NCBI RefSeq assembly: GCF_001665535.1 | Contig: NZ_LZSQ01000061.1 | Location: forward strand, 1-58,565 | From: Mycobacterium sp. 852002-51961_SCH5331710 | GTDB taxonomy: Bacteria; Actinomycetota; Actinomycetes; Mycobacteriales; Mycobacteriaceae | Reading direction: 5' to 3' | Length of the DNA stretch: 58,565 nucleotides | Shown: piece after piece, positions 1-10,020 of the stretch | How the letters are laid out: each line of letters opens with the position of its first letter | Position numbering within the stretch: position 1 is the first letter of the stretch | Position numbers and translations under genes: made by a program | Notes under the pieces: generated by a model | The model's input: the letters and a program-made list of their open reading frames with translations, nothing else | Database searches by the model: none | Told to the model about the DNA's origin: nothing

Positions 1-401
1 TCGAGCATCGCGGCGGCCTTCGCGCTGCTGGCGCGGCGGGTGAAGCGCGGTGTGGTGGACGCGGAGTTCACGCCGCCGGCGATCACCACCTGGTCCATGC
101 CGGCGCGGATGCTCGCGGCGGCGCTCTGCACGGCGGCCTGTCCCGCCGCGCAATGCCGGTTGTTCGACAGCCCGGGCACCGAGGTCAGGCCCGCGGTGAT
201 CGCGGCGTGGCGGGCGATCACGCCGCCGCCGTAGAGGCCCTCGCCGAGGATGACGTCGTCGATCGTCAACCCGTCGATCTCACCCGCCGCCGCGCCGACG
301 ACGTGTTCGGCCAGCTGATAGGCGTCGGTGTCTCGCAACGTCCCCTTCATCGCGGTTCCGATGGGGGTGCGCATGGCGGTGACGATCGCGGCTTCAGGCA
401 T
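1..401 (-). CDS. Thiolase (acetyl-CoA acyltransferase family), N-terminal part
   Basis: The gene runs off the left edge, so only the first 133 residues are present. The translation starts MPEAAIVTAMRTPIG and carries the thiolase nucleophile motif NNRHCAAGQAAV with the reactive cysteine near residue 84, where it lies in thiolases. The family cleaves 3-ketoacyl-CoA with CoA, the last step of a beta-oxidation turn. It is divergent from the SDR at 477, and a palindromic operator-like site lies between them, so the two are probably co-regulated. The substrate cannot be told from this fragment. Confidence 0.85.
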   Translation of the reverse strand, partial: MPEAAIVTAMRTPIGTAMKGTLRDTDAYQLAEHVVGAAAGEIDGLTIDDVILGEGLYGGGVIARHAAITAGLTSVPGLSNNRHCAAGQAAVQSAAASIRAGMDQVVIAGGVNSASTTPRFTRRASSAKAAAML

Positions 402-424
402 GGGTTACTCCGTCTCGACAGTAT

Positions 425-439
425 GAGAATGCTATTCTC
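425..439. promoter_or_regulatory. Palindrome GAGAAT-gct-ATTCTC in a divergent promoter
   Basis: A 6-bp inverted repeat with a 3-bp spacer sits between the divergent thiolase (start 401) and SDR (start 477). The same arms and spacing recur at 5512-5526, which points to a shared regulator. It does not match the KstR pattern (AACnnGTT) that I know from mycobacterial sterol regulons. Confidence 0.6.
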
Positions 440-476
440 TCAAGCCGAGAGTGCCAGTTGCAAGAAGGGGAACCAC

Positions 477-1241
477 ATGCAAATCGCGGGTAGCTCGGCA
501 ATCGTGGTCGGCGGGGCCGGTGGCCTCGGCGAGGCGACGGTTCGGCGTCTGCACGGCGCCGGGGCCAAGGTCGTGGTCGCGGACATGGCCGATGACAAGG
601 GCAAGAAGCTCGAAAGCGAGCTCGGCGTGCGCTATGTCCGCACCGATGCGACGTCGGAGGAGTCCGTCAACGCAGCGATCGCCGAGGCTTCTTCGCTGGC
701 TCCCCTGCGCATCTCGGTCGACACCCACGGCGGCCCGGCGAGCGGCGGCCGGCTCATCGGCAAGGACGGCTCACCGCTGGCCCTCGACGGGTTCAAGACG
801 ACGATCGAGTTCTACCTCACGGCGGTCTTCAACGTGATGCGGCTGGCGGCCGCGGAGATCGCGAAGTCCGACCCGCTCGACGAGGGCGCCCGCGGCGTCA
901 TCATCAACACTGCGTCGATCGCCGGTTACGAGGGCCAGATCGGACAGCTGCCGTACGCCGCGGCCAAGGGCGGCGTGATCGGCATGACTCTCAATGCCGC
1001 GCGCGATCTTTCGCCGCTGGGCATTCGGGTGGTCACCATCGCGCCGGGCACCATCAACACCCCCGCGTATGGGCAGGCCGCCGATCAGCTCGAGCAGTAC
1101 TGGGGTCCGCAGGTGCCGTTCCCGAAGCGGATGGGCCGGTCGACAGAGTATGCGCAGCTGGCGCACAGCATCGTCGAAAACGACTATCTCAACGGCGAAA
1201 TCATCCGCCTCGACGGAGCGCTGCGCTTCCCGCCCAAGTAG
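477..1241 (+). CDS. SDR oxidoreductase, 3-hydroxyacyl-CoA dehydrogenase type
   Basis: A 254-residue classical short-chain dehydrogenase. The NAD-binding motif GGAGGLG is near residue 12, the acidic residue after beta-2 (VVADMAD) favours NAD(H), and the active site shows NTASIAGYEG followed by YAAAK. The overall look is of type-2 (HSD10-like) 3-hydroxyacyl-CoA dehydrogenases, which oxidise the beta-hydroxyacyl-CoA before thiolysis. The ATG at 477 follows an AGAAGGGG ribosome-binding site; the open frame extends upstream to 153 but that part has no family resemblance. It lies next to thiolase and hydratase genes, which fits a beta-oxidation role. Confidence 0.85.
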   Translation: MQIAGSSAIVVGGAGGLGEATVRRLHGAGAKVVVADMADDKGKKLESELGVRYVRTDATSEESVNAAIAEASSLAPLRISVDTHGGPASGGRLIGKDGSPLALDGFKTTIEFYLTAVFNVMRLAAAEIAKSDPLDEGARGVIINTASIAGYEGQIGQLPYAAAKGGVIGMTLNAARDLSPLGIRVVTIAPGTINTPAYGQAADQLEQYWGPQVPFPKRMGRSTEYAQLAHSIVENDYLNGEIIRLDGALRFPPK

Positions 1242-1265
1242 CCACCTCTCCCCCTTTGCCCCTTT

Positions 1266-1396
1266 GCCGCGAGCGTGCGTGTTTGCACAGAACACGCCGC
1301 GGCTCCGCAGCAGTTCGCGCACGCTCGCGCGCACCGAGGGTGCGCATAACGTTGCGCGCGAGCGGCGTGTCGTGTGCAGACACGCACGCTCGCGGC
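1266..1396. terminator. Long inverted repeat between convergent genes (bidirectional terminator-like)
   Basis: The 24-base arm at 1266-1289 is the reverse complement of 1373-1396 with a single mismatch, which would be a G-U pair in RNA. The interior (gaacacgccgc and gcggcgtgtcg segments) continues the pairing imperfectly. It sits between the stops of the SDR (1241) and the convergent enoyl-CoA hydratase (1411), so it can fold in both transcripts. There is no U-tract, so it is not a classical intrinsic terminator; it could equally be a dispersed mycobacterial intergenic repeat. Confidence 0.6.
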
Positions 1397-1410
1397 CAAC
1401 GTGGGGAGTG

Positions 1411-2178
1411 CTACTTCTTCTTCGCGTTGAGCCGGGTGACGATCTCGCGGAAGTCGTCGGTCTTGAACGACTGCTCCTCCGCGGTGTTCGCGTAGTCGAG
1501 AACCGCCAGCACCGACCGCTCGAGGTGAATGTTCAACAGCCGCTTGGTGCTTTCGACCGCTTGGCGAGGCAGCTCCATGATCTTCTTCGCGCAGGCGATC
1601 GCCTCGCTCAACGGGTCTTCGACGACGTGATTCGCCAACCCCAGCTCGGCGGCGCGCTGCGCCGAGATACGGGCGCCCGTCAACGCGTACTCCTTGGCGT
1701 GCAGCAGGCTCATCTCCAGCGGCCACACCAGGGGGCCGCCGTCGGCGGCGACCAGGCCGACCTGGACATGCGGATCGGCCAGATAGGCATCGTCTTTGAT
1801 GTAGACGATGTCCGACAGCGCCACCAGGCTGCAACCGAGACCCATCGCGGGACCGTTGACCGCGGCGACCACCGGGATGCGGCAGCGCGCCATGCCCAAC
1901 ACGATCTCGCGACCGTGCAGGATCGTCTTGGCGCGAAGGTCGGCGTCCTGGCGCAACTCCTCGAGATAGCCGAAGTCGCCGCCGGCCGAAAAGGCCCGTC
2001 CCGCACCGGTGATGACCGCCGCGCGGGCCTCGCGGTCCTCCGCGAGCCGCGGCCACAACCAGGCGAGCCCGCAGTGCAGGTCGTCGTTGACCGAGTTCAG
2101 CGACTCCGGCCGGTTCAGCGTGATGATGCGGAGCGCACCGTCGGCCTGGACGTCGATCTCCGGGGGTAGGTCGTACAA
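1411..2178 (-). CDS. Enoyl-CoA hydratase/isomerase (crotonase family)
   Basis: 255 residues with both crotonase oxyanion-hole segments: AGRAFSAGGDF near residue 65 and AAVNGPAMGLG near residue 105. The family hydrates or isomerises enoyl-CoA thioesters. The segment ADPHVQVGLVAADGG lacks the usual glutamate after ADP, so the chemistry may differ from classical hydratases. The start is TTG at 2178, supported by TAGGAG six bases upstream. It begins one base after the stop of the acyl-CoA dehydrogenase and is the last gene of the minus-strand fadD-fadE-fadE-ech operon. Confidence 0.87.
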   Translation of the reverse strand: MYDLPPEIDVQADGALRIITLNRPESLNSVNDDLHCGLAWLWPRLAEDREARAAVITGAGRAFSAGGDFGYLEELRQDADLRAKTILHGREIVLGMARCRIPVVAAVNGPAMGLGCSLVALSDIVYIKDDAYLADPHVQVGLVAADGGPLVWPLEMSLLHAKEYALTGARISAQRAAELGLANHVVEDPLSEAIACAKKIMELPRQAVESTKRLLNIHLERSVLAVLDYANTAEEQSFKTDDFREIVTRLNAKKK

Positions 2179-2179
2179 C

Positions 2180-3268
2180 TCAAACTCCTAATCCGAGAAT
2201 GCGCGAAGCGATGATGTTCTTCTGAATCTGCGACGTGCCGCCCATCACGCTCTGCGCGCGGCTGTACATGTAGGCGCCGAACAGTTCGGGATCGCTCGTG
2301 CCCACGGTGGCCAACGCAGCATGCCCCACGGACTGCTCGACCCACGTCATCAACAGTTTGTCCAGCGACCCCTGCGGCCCGTGGGTCAACCCGTCGAGTT
2401 GTTCGGAGAGCCTCCTGCGCACGTGCAGCCTCAGCATCTCGGTCTGCACCCACGCCCATGCCAGCTCCTCGGGAGCCGATCCGTCCACTCGGGAGGCCAA
2501 CTGCCGCACCAGCTTTCCGTAGCGCGCCGAGAAGCCCAGCGTCGAAGGTTCCCGCTCGTGGCTGACGACGGTCATCGCCAGCTTCCAGCCCTCGCCGGGC
2601 GCGCCGACCATGTTCTCGGCGGGCACCCGGGCACCGTCGAACAGCACCTGGCCGAACTCCTTGGTGACGCCGCTGATCATCTTCAACGGCCGCTGCTCGA
2701 TCCCAGTCTGGTGCATCGGCACGATGAACGCCGAGATGCCCTTGTGCTTCGGCACATTCTTGTCGGTGCGGGCCAACAGCAGACACCAGTCGGCCACATC
2801 GGAATAGCTGGTCCAGATCTTGTGGCCGTGGATGACGTACTCGTCACCCTCACAGGTCGCCGTCGTGGTCAGCGACGCCAGATCGGAACCCGCCCCGGGC
2901 TCGGAGAAGCCCTGGCACCACCGCTCGGTGCCGTTGATCATTCCCGGCAGGAACCGCTGCCGAAGCTCTTCGCTGCCGTGATGCGACAGCCCGACCACCA
3001 GGTATCCCAGGCTGGGCCGCGCCGGCGCCCCCGCCTTGGCGATCTCCTCGTCGACGATCACGTCGTAGACGGGTGGCAGATCCTGTCCGCCATACTCTTT
3101 CGGCCACGACGTGCCGAAGAACCCGGCTTTGTAGAGTGCCTGATGCCATGCGCCCTGCGCGGCCCAGTACTCGTCGCCCGACGTCGGGAACTTCCCCTTC
3201 TGCTCGGTCAGCCAACCGCGCAACCGCTCGCGAAATGCGGCTTCGTCCGGTGAGTCACGAAAGTCCAA
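2180..3268 (-). CDS. Acyl-CoA dehydrogenase, larger subunit of a pair
   Basis: 362 residues of the FAD-dependent acyl-CoA dehydrogenase family: the N-terminal helical domain, the FAD/substrate loop WCQGFSEPGAGSDLASL, the middle-domain motif GHKIWTSYSDVADWC, and the C-terminal GGTSQIQKNIIASRILGLG. It introduces a C2-C3 double bond into an acyl-CoA. Its start overlaps the end of a second, shorter dehydrogenase gene by 14 nt. Adjacent pairs of this kind in mycobacteria (FadE28-FadE29, FadE26-FadE27) form alpha2beta2 enzymes, which I infer here too. Confidence 0.88.
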   Translation of the reverse strand: MDFRDSPDEAAFRERLRGWLTEQKGKFPTSGDEYWAAQGAWHQALYKAGFFGTSWPKEYGGQDLPPVYDVIVDEEIAKAGAPARPSLGYLVVGLSHHGSEELRQRFLPGMINGTERWCQGFSEPGAGSDLASLTTTATCEGDEYVIHGHKIWTSYSDVADWCLLLARTDKNVPKHKGISAFIVPMHQTGIEQRPLKMISGVTKEFGQVLFDGARVPAENMVGAPGEGWKLAMTVVSHEREPSTLGFSARYGKLVRQLASRVDGSAPEELAWAWVQTEMLRLHVRRRLSEQLDGLTHGPQGSLDKLLMTWVEQSVGHAALATVGTSDPELFGAYMYSRAQSVMGGTSQIQKNIIASRILGLGV

Positions 3269-4067
3269 TGGACAACTCCTCCAACTTCACGGGCCAGGTC
3301 TCGGTGGCGGCCAACACCCGGCGCAGGTAGACGTGGGCCAGGCACTCCCAGGTGTTGCCGATGCCCCCGTGCACCTGAATCGAGGTCTCGCAGACGGTCA
3401 AAGCCGCTCGTGCACAGTAGATCTTGGCCACTCGGGCCGCCTCGATCGCCTCGGCGGCGGGCAGCTCGTCGACGGCCCAGGCGGCATGTCGCGACACGCT
3501 GACCGACCCCTCGATCAGAGCCAGGCTCTCGGCGAGCAGATGGCCGACCGCCTGATACGACCCGATGGTCGCGCCGTACTGCTCGCGCACCTTGGCGTAC
3601 TCGACGGCCAGGTCCTGGGCGCCCCTGGCGGACCCCACGAGGTCGGCGCACGTGACCGTCAGCGTCAGGGCCCGCCACCGGCCCGCATCCTCATCCGACA
3701 GTCCGTTGAGCTCGGCGGGCGATTCGATCACTCCGGCAAGGCTGTTCGTCAGGTCGACCGACTCCGTCGGTCCGGCGACGGCCGGTTCATGCCCGCTGCG
3801 TGCCCGCAGGTCGTCGGCGAGCACCGGCCCGATGAACGGCACGTCGACCAGGCCACGGGCGAACTCCTCGGCCACTATTGCCACCTCGACACCCGACGCG
3901 CCGTCCGACCGCAGCGTGCGAAAGCCGGTGGCGTCCACCGCCTTCTCCAGTCGGGCCAGCCTGCTGGCATCCTCGAGATCGGCCACCGACCCGGGGCCGA
4001 GGTCATCGGCCAGGCTCGCGGCGGCGGACCGCAGCTGTAGTTGTTCACTTGTCAGACGGACGTCCAC
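3255..4067 (-). CDS. Acyl-CoA dehydrogenase, short partner subunit
   Basis: 270 residues, shorter than the usual 340-400, with weak N-terminal similarity but a clear C-terminal acyl-CoA dehydrogenase signature (VREQYGATIGSYQAVGHLLA and IQVHGGIGNTWE). The GTG at 4067 overlaps the end of the synthetase gene by 16 nt, and the family-like MDVRLTSEQLQLR begins there. The likely role is partner subunit of the preceding-numbered FadE; in steroid-type FadE pairs each subunit contributes part of the FAD or active site. Which subunit is catalytic here cannot be seen. Confidence 0.8.
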   Translation of the reverse strand: MDVRLTSEQLQLRSAAASLADDLGPGSVADLEDASRLARLEKAVDATGFRTLRSDGASGVEVAIVAEEFARGLVDVPFIGPVLADDLRARSGHEPAVAGPTESVDLTNSLAGVIESPAELNGLSDEDAGRWRALTLTVTCADLVGSARGAQDLAVEYAKVREQYGATIGSYQAVGHLLAESLALIEGSVSVSRHAAWAVDELPAAEAIEAARVAKIYCARAALTVCETSIQVHGGIGNTWECLAHVYLRRVLAATETWPVKLEELSIGLS

Positions 4068-5449
4068 AGACGCTCCTTCAACACTCGACGCAGAACCTTC
4101 CCCGACGGCAGCCGCGGGATCTCGGGCACGACGACCACCCTTGTGGGCCGCTTGTACGACGCCAGTCGCTCTCCCACCCACGCCGCCAATTCGTCTTCGG
4201 GCACTGCGGCATTCGTCTTCACGGCGGCGACGATCGCTTCGCCGTTGGCCGTGTCGGGCACACCGAAGACCGCGCAGTCGTCGACCGCGGGATGCCCGTG
4301 CAGCACCGCCTCGACCTCCGCAGGCGCGACCTGGAAACCGCGCACCTTGATCATCTCCTTCGACCGGTCGGTGATCCGCAGCCAGCCGTCGTCGTCCAGA
4401 TAACCCACGTCGCCGGTGCGGTACCACCCGTCGTCGAAGGCCGACGCCGTCGCCGACTCCGGCAGGTAGCCCGCCATCACCGAATCCGACTGCACCTCGA
4501 TCTCGCCGGCCTGCCCCGTCTCGAGGACCGCACCGCTGTCCAGTGACACCACCCGCACCCGCACACCGGGCACGGGGCGGCCCACGGTGTCGAGGTGTCG
4601 GCCGTCGACGTCGTTGCACGAGATGACCGGCAGCTCGCTGGCGCCGTACGCCGTCGCCCACTTCACCCCGGTCCTGGCCGTCACGGCCTCCGCGACGCTC
4701 TGGGTCACCGGCGTCGCACACCACATGATGTAGCGCAGCGACGACAGATCGTGGGACTCCAGATCCGGGTGTGCGGCCAACGCCAAAGCGATTGGCGCCA
4801 CGGCCATCTCGATGGTGATTCGGTCGCTTTCGATATGCCGGAGCATGGTGTCGATGTCGAAGCGCCGATGCAACCGGATCCACGTCCCCGTCTCGAGCGC
4901 CATCACGATGTTGAGCAGACCCAGGATGTGCGAGGGCGGCGTCATGATCTGCATGCGGTCCGACGACGACAGCTGCAGAGCATTGCGCCAGTGCCGAACC
5001 GCGACGTCGAACGCGGCGTGGGTGTGGCGCACGGCCTTCGGCATGCCGGTGGTACCCGAACTGAACACGAACAGCGCATCGGCCCGGGGATCGGGTGCGT
5101 CGAATTCACGGTCGCCCGCGACGATCGGATCGTCCAGCGAGAGCATCGGCATGAGTTCGGCGAGCAACGGGTGATCACCGACCGCATGCACCGGCCGGGT
5201 CAGCGTCAGCGCGTGTTCGATCTCCGTGCGCCGCCACGCGGGGCTGAGCAAGACCGCCGAGGCGCCCAGCCGCCAGACGGCGCGCAGCGCCACGACGAAC
5301 TCGGGTCGGTTCGACGACATCAGCGCGACCCTGTCGCCGGCGTGCACTCCGCGCTCTTCCAGGGTGGCGGCCATTCCGGCACTCAGCGCATCGAGCTGCG
5401 ACAGCGTGTAGTCACGCTGCTCGAAGGCGAGCGCGATCGCCTCACTCAC
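4052..5449 (-). CDS. Acyl-CoA synthetase (AMP-forming, FadD-like)
   Basis: 465 residues of the ANL superfamily. Motifs in order: FVFSSGTTGMPKAV (P-loop), YGASE (A5), YRTGD (A7), the hinge KEMIKVRGFQVAPAEVE, and the catalytic lysine in PRLPSGKVLRR near the C-terminus. It activates a carboxylic acid to acyl-CoA through an acyl-adenylate. First gene of the fadD-fadE-fadE-ech operon, divergent from the ferredoxin, with a perfect 7-bp-arm palindrome between them. At 465 aa it is slightly short for FadD enzymes, with a trimmed N-terminus. Confidence 0.88.
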   Translation of the reverse strand: MSEAIALAFEQRDYTLSQLDALSAGMAATLEERGVHAGDRVALMSSNRPEFVVALRAVWRLGASAVLLSPAWRRTEIEHALTLTRPVHAVGDHPLLAELMPMLSLDDPIVAGDREFDAPDPRADALFVFSSGTTGMPKAVRHTHAAFDVAVRHWRNALQLSSSDRMQIMTPPSHILGLLNIVMALETGTWIRLHRRFDIDTMLRHIESDRITIEMAVAPIALALAAHPDLESHDLSSLRYIMWCATPVTQSVAEAVTARTGVKWATAYGASELPVISCNDVDGRHLDTVGRPVPGVRVRVVSLDSGAVLETGQAGEIEVQSDSVMAGYLPESATASAFDDGWYRTGDVGYLDDDGWLRITDRSKEMIKVRGFQVAPAEVEAVLHGHPAVDDCAVFGVPDTANGEAIVAAVKTNAAVPEDELAAWVGERLASYKRPTRVVVVPEIPRLPSGKVLRRVLKERLWTSV

Positions 5450-5510
5450 ACCCTGTCCTCACTAGTGGTCACCGGGCCGGATTTCGCTTTGAGAATAGCG
5501 TATCATTTAA

Positions 5511-5527
5511 CGAGAATGATATTCTCG
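5511..5527. promoter_or_regulatory. Perfect palindrome CGAGAAT-gat-ATTCTCG
   Basis: Seven-base perfect arms with a 3-bp spacer lie between the divergent synthetase (start 5449) and ferredoxin (start 5562). A degenerate second copy (GAGAAT-agc-GTATCA) starts at 5491, 21 bp upstream, so two regulator dimers may bind. The same motif is at 425-439. Confidence 0.65.
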
Positions 5528-5561
5528 CCCAGTTAGAACCGATATGCCAGGAGAGTTGTTG

Positions 5562-5873
5562 ATGACGGCGGATCCGATGCCTGACCAGCCAGCACAGGGC
5601 GGACAGGTGACGATCGTGCTCGACCGCAAGAAGGTGTCGGTGACGCGCGTCGCCGACGAGACGCTCCTGGAGAGCGCCAGGCGGGCCGGGTTGTCCCCGC
5701 CCTTCTCGTGCGAAGCGGGCAACTGCGGCACCTGCATGGGCAAGCTGACCGAGGGCCGCGCCACGATGCGGGTCAACGACGCGCTCGACGAGGACGAGGT
5801 CGACGAGGGATACATCCTCACCTGCCAGGCGATTCCGGATACCGACACGATCTGCGTGACCTACGACGACTGA
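5562..5873 (+). CDS. [2Fe-2S] plant-type ferredoxin
   Basis: 103 residues with C50-X4-C55-X2-C58-X29-C88, the spacing of plant-type [2Fe-2S] ferredoxins (SCEAGNCGTCMGKL and ILTCQA). It would carry single electrons to an oxygenase or P450. I chose ATG 5562 because AGGAGA lies eight bases upstream; an in-frame ATG at 5544 lacks a good site. No reductase gene is in the window. It overlaps the convergent CoA-transferase by 13 nt. The P450s at 17-23 kb are possible but unproven partners. Confidence 0.85.
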   Translation: MTADPMPDQPAQGGQVTIVLDRKKVSVTRVADETLLESARRAGLSPPFSCEAGNCGTCMGKLTEGRATMRVNDALDEDEVDEGYILTCQAIPDTDTICVTYDD

Positions 5874-6919
5874 GCCGTGATGTCGCCGTGCTCGTCGACG
5901 CGGGGCGCCGGCCGATACTCCGGTTCGTAGCCGGCGATCTGGATCGGGCTGCGCACCAACCGGAAATCGCCCGCGGTCGCGATCACCTCGGGCGTCTGCT
6001 CCAGCGCCTCGGGCAGCGTGCGCACCGCCGCGACCGGAATACCCAACGGGCGCAACCGCGCTTCCCAGCCCGCGGCCGTGTCGGTGGCCAGCGCGGCGGC
6101 CACGACCTCCAGCACTTCGTCACGCTTGGCCGCGCGTTCGGCCATCGTCGGGAAACCCTCGATGCCTGCCTCCGCCGAGAACGCCCGCCAGAACCCGTCG
6201 TGGGTGATGAACAGCGCCAGATAGCCTTCCGCCGTCGCGAACAGCTGTGCCGGAACGTAATACGAGTGCGCGCCGAAGGGATAACGCAACGGCACCGCGC
6301 CGTCGTTGAGATATGCCGAGGCGCGGTAGTTCAGCTGCGAGAACATCACGTCGCGCAGGGACACGTCGACCTGACCACCGCGGCCCGACACGATCTGCGC
6401 CAGCAGTCCGAGCGCCGCCGCCAGACCGGTCGAGTTGTCGGCCGACGAGTACCCCGGCAGCGTCGGCGGCTCGTCGGGATGTCCCGTCATGGCCGCCACC
6501 CCGGTGGCCGCCTGAATGACGTAGTCGAATGCGGGGTCGTCGCCACCCTCGAGGCCGAAACCCGTCATCGCGACACAGACGATGCGTTCGTTGAACGGCC
6601 GAAGCGATTCGTATGTGAGACCGAGCTTCTTGATCGCCGACGGCTTCATGTTCACCAGCAGCGCATGGGATTTCGCGACGAGCTCGCCGAGACGTGCGCG
6701 GCCGTCCTCGGACTGCAGATCGAGCACGACGCTCTTCTTGTTGCGGTTGAGACTGGCGAAGTAGCTGTCGCCGACCTGACGGGAGATCTCCCCACCCGGC
6801 GGCTCGACCTTGATGACCTCCGCGCCCAGGTCGGCCAGCAGCATGGTGGCGTACGGGCCGGCCAGCATGACTCCGACCTCGACGATCCGGATGCCGGCCA
6901 ACGGTGCGCCAGCGCTCAC
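5861..6919 (-). CDS. CaiB/BaiF family CoA-transferase (class III)
   Basis: 352 residues beginning with the family signature LAGIRIVEVGVMLAGPYATMLLADLGAEVIKVE (given here only as a recognised pattern at residues 7-39). FDYVIQAATG and the aspartate in SSADNSTG, equivalent to the formyl-CoA transferase nucleophile, are present. The family moves CoA between acids, or racemises methyl-branched acyl-CoA in the AMACR/Mcr branch; I cannot separate these by eye. Its ATG overlaps the stop of the LLM gene by 4 nt, so translation is probably coupled. Confidence 0.85.
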   Translation of the reverse strand: MSAGAPLAGIRIVEVGVMLAGPYATMLLADLGAEVIKVEPPGGEISRQVGDSYFASLNRNKKSVVLDLQSEDGRARLGELVAKSHALLVNMKPSAIKKLGLTYESLRPFNERIVCVAMTGFGLEGGDDPAFDYVIQAATGVAAMTGHPDEPPTLPGYSSADNSTGLAAALGLLAQIVSGRGGQVDVSLRDVMFSQLNYRASAYLNDGAVPLRYPFGAHSYYVPAQLFATAEGYLALFITHDGFWRAFSAEAGIEGFPTMAERAAKRDEVLEVVAAALATDTAAGWEARLRPLGIPVAAVRTLPEALEQTPEVIATAGDFRLVRSPIQIAGYEPEYRPAPRVDEHGDITAQSS

Positions 6920-7872
6920 CGCACCGCCTTGGCCAACTCCGCGATGACCTCGCGCGTGCGGTATTTCGATGCGATCAGCTCATCGCGATTCTCGCCGATC
7001 GGCAGCAGACGTACGGACAGGTCGGTCACTCCTGCGTCGGCGAACCGCTGGAAACGGGCCAGGATCGCGTCCTCGTCGCCGGCGGCGCACAGATCGCCGA
7101 CGTCGCGCGCATCGCCGCGGTCCAGCAGCCGCTGATAGTTCGGCGACGTCTCGGCCTCGGCGAGGATGCGGTTCGCCCGTTCCTTGGCCGTCTCGATCTC
7201 CGAATTCGCGCACAGACACACCGGAATTCCGGCGACGATGCGCGGCGCAGGCCTGCCCGCCTCGGCGGCCGCCTTGTTGATCTTCGGGGCGATGTGTTCG
7301 CCGATCGCCTTCTCGTCGGCCATCCACAGCACGGTGCCGTCCGCGCGCTCCCCCGCGATCTGCAGCATCACCGGGCCCAGCGCGGCCACCAGCACCGGCA
7401 GCGGGCTCTGGGCTCCCAGCAGGGTCGGGTTGTGCACGGTGAAGGTCTCGTTCTCGACGTCGACGTCGCCAGGCCCGGCCAGCGCGGCGTTGAGCACCTC
7501 GAGGTAGTCGCGGGTGTAGGCCGCCGGCTTCTCGTAAGGAATGCCGAGCATGTCGCGCACGATCCAGTGGTGCGACGGCCCCACGCCGAGCGCGAGCCGC
7601 CCGCCGGCCGTCGCATGCACCGAAAGAGCCTGGCGCGCCAGCGCGACCGGATGCTGCGCCTGTAGCGGAACCACCGCGGTGCCGAGCTCGATCCTCGACG
7701 TGTGCGCGGCCATCAGCGCGACCATGGTCAGGCAGTCGAAATCGTTGGGCACCTGCGGCATCCACGCGGTGTCCATTCCGGCGGATTCGGCCCACTCGAT
7801 ATCGGAGACCAGCTTGTTGACCTTGCGCGCCATGTCGCCGCGTTCGGCCCCGATCATCACGCCAAGGCGCAT
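6916..7872 (-). CDS. LLM-class (luciferase-like, probably F420-dependent) oxidoreductase
   Basis: 318 residues of the TIM-barrel luciferase-like monooxygenase/F420 superfamily: RLGVMIGAE at the N-terminus, the segment MAAHTSRIELGTAVVPLQAQHPVALARQA typical of the F420 branch, and GGRLALGVGPSHHWIV. In mycobacteria this branch uses F420 more often than FMN. It lies between the CoA-transferase and the B12-dependent mutase on the same strand, so it probably acts on the same CoA thioester or its product. The substrate is unknown. Confidence 0.82.
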   Translation of the reverse strand: MRLGVMIGAERGDMARKVNKLVSDIEWAESAGMDTAWMPQVPNDFDCLTMVALMAAHTSRIELGTAVVPLQAQHPVALARQALSVHATAGGRLALGVGPSHHWIVRDMLGIPYEKPAAYTRDYLEVLNAALAGPGDVDVENETFTVHNPTLLGAQSPLPVLVAALGPVMLQIAGERADGTVLWMADEKAIGEHIAPKINKAAAEAGRPAPRIVAGIPVCLCANSEIETAKERANRILAEAETSPNYQRLLDRGDARDVGDLCAAGDEDAILARFQRFADAGVTDLSVRLLPIGENRDELIASKYRTREVIAELAKAVR

Positions 7873-7905
7873 GTCAGTTCTTCCTCCGAGAGTTCGGCGA
7901 GCGAG

Positions 7906-8321
7906 TCACTGCCCGCTCACCGTCAGCTTGCGCACCTCGTCGACGAGCGTGTCGAGCGGGGTGCCCGTCGGAAACACCGCGGCCGCACCCGCGGACAGCA
8001 GCTTGGACACATCGCCCTGCGGGATGGTGCCGCCGACGACGACGGCGATGTCACCCGCGTCGGCCGCACGCAGGGCCTCGACCGTTCGCGTCGTGAGCGC
8101 CACGTGTGCGCCGGACAGGATCGAAAGCCCGACCAGCGCAACATCTTCCTGCAGGGCGATCGACACGATGTCCTCGATGCGCTGGCGGATCCCGGTGTAG
8201 ATCACCTCGAAGCCCGCATCGCGCAGCGTGCGCGCGACGATCTTCGCGCCGCGGTCGTGGCCGTCGAGGCCGGGTTTGGCGACAAGCACCCGCACCGGGC
8301 CGGCGACAGAAGCGTCCGCCA

Positions 8322-8322
<1 letters not shown>
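7906..8322 (-). CDS. Cobalamin-binding small subunit of acyl-CoA mutase
   Basis: 138 residues forming a complete B12-binding domain: D20-G-H22-D-R-G25 is the DxHxxG lower-ligand motif, followed by LSILSGAH and VVVGGTIPQGD, which surround the nucleotide tail of cobalamin. It is the separate small subunit of a two-component acyl-CoA mutase, as in isobutyryl-CoA or 2-hydroxyisobutyryl-CoA mutases. Its ATG overlaps the TGA of the large subunit by one base (TGATG). Confidence 0.9.
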
Positions 8323-9899
<1,577 letters not shown>

Positions 9900-9911
9900 C
9901 ACGGATAACGT

Positions 9912-9940
9912 ACTTGCAAAAAATGAGAATGCCAATACCG
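9912..9940. repeat. Regulatory direct repeat, copy 1
   Basis: Pattern ACTTGC-N7-GAGAAY-GCC-AATACCG. Copy 2 is 109 bp away in the same orientation with identical internal spacing, both between the mutase (start 9899) and the divergent SDR (start 10109). The GAGAAT half matches the palindromes at 425 and 5512. On the minus strand it offers TTGGCA, 17 bases, TACGTT, a promoter for the mutase. Confidence 0.55.
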
Positions 9941-10020
9941 CACGCCGGAAACGCGCACCGAGGAAGGGGCGTCCCCGGCCGTCTAAAGCCTCCGAAGACC
10001 CGGTACACAGCGAATATGGC

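Noticed and set aside
425..439. IdeR, Zur or KstR binding site
   Set aside because: Arm sequence and spacing do not match the consensus sites I know for these regulators; left unassigned.
2321..3253. 310-codon plus-strand frame opposite the acyl-CoA dehydrogenase
   Set aside because: Long antisense frames are expected in high-GC DNA; Arg/His/Pro-rich translation with no motifs, opposite a clear gene.
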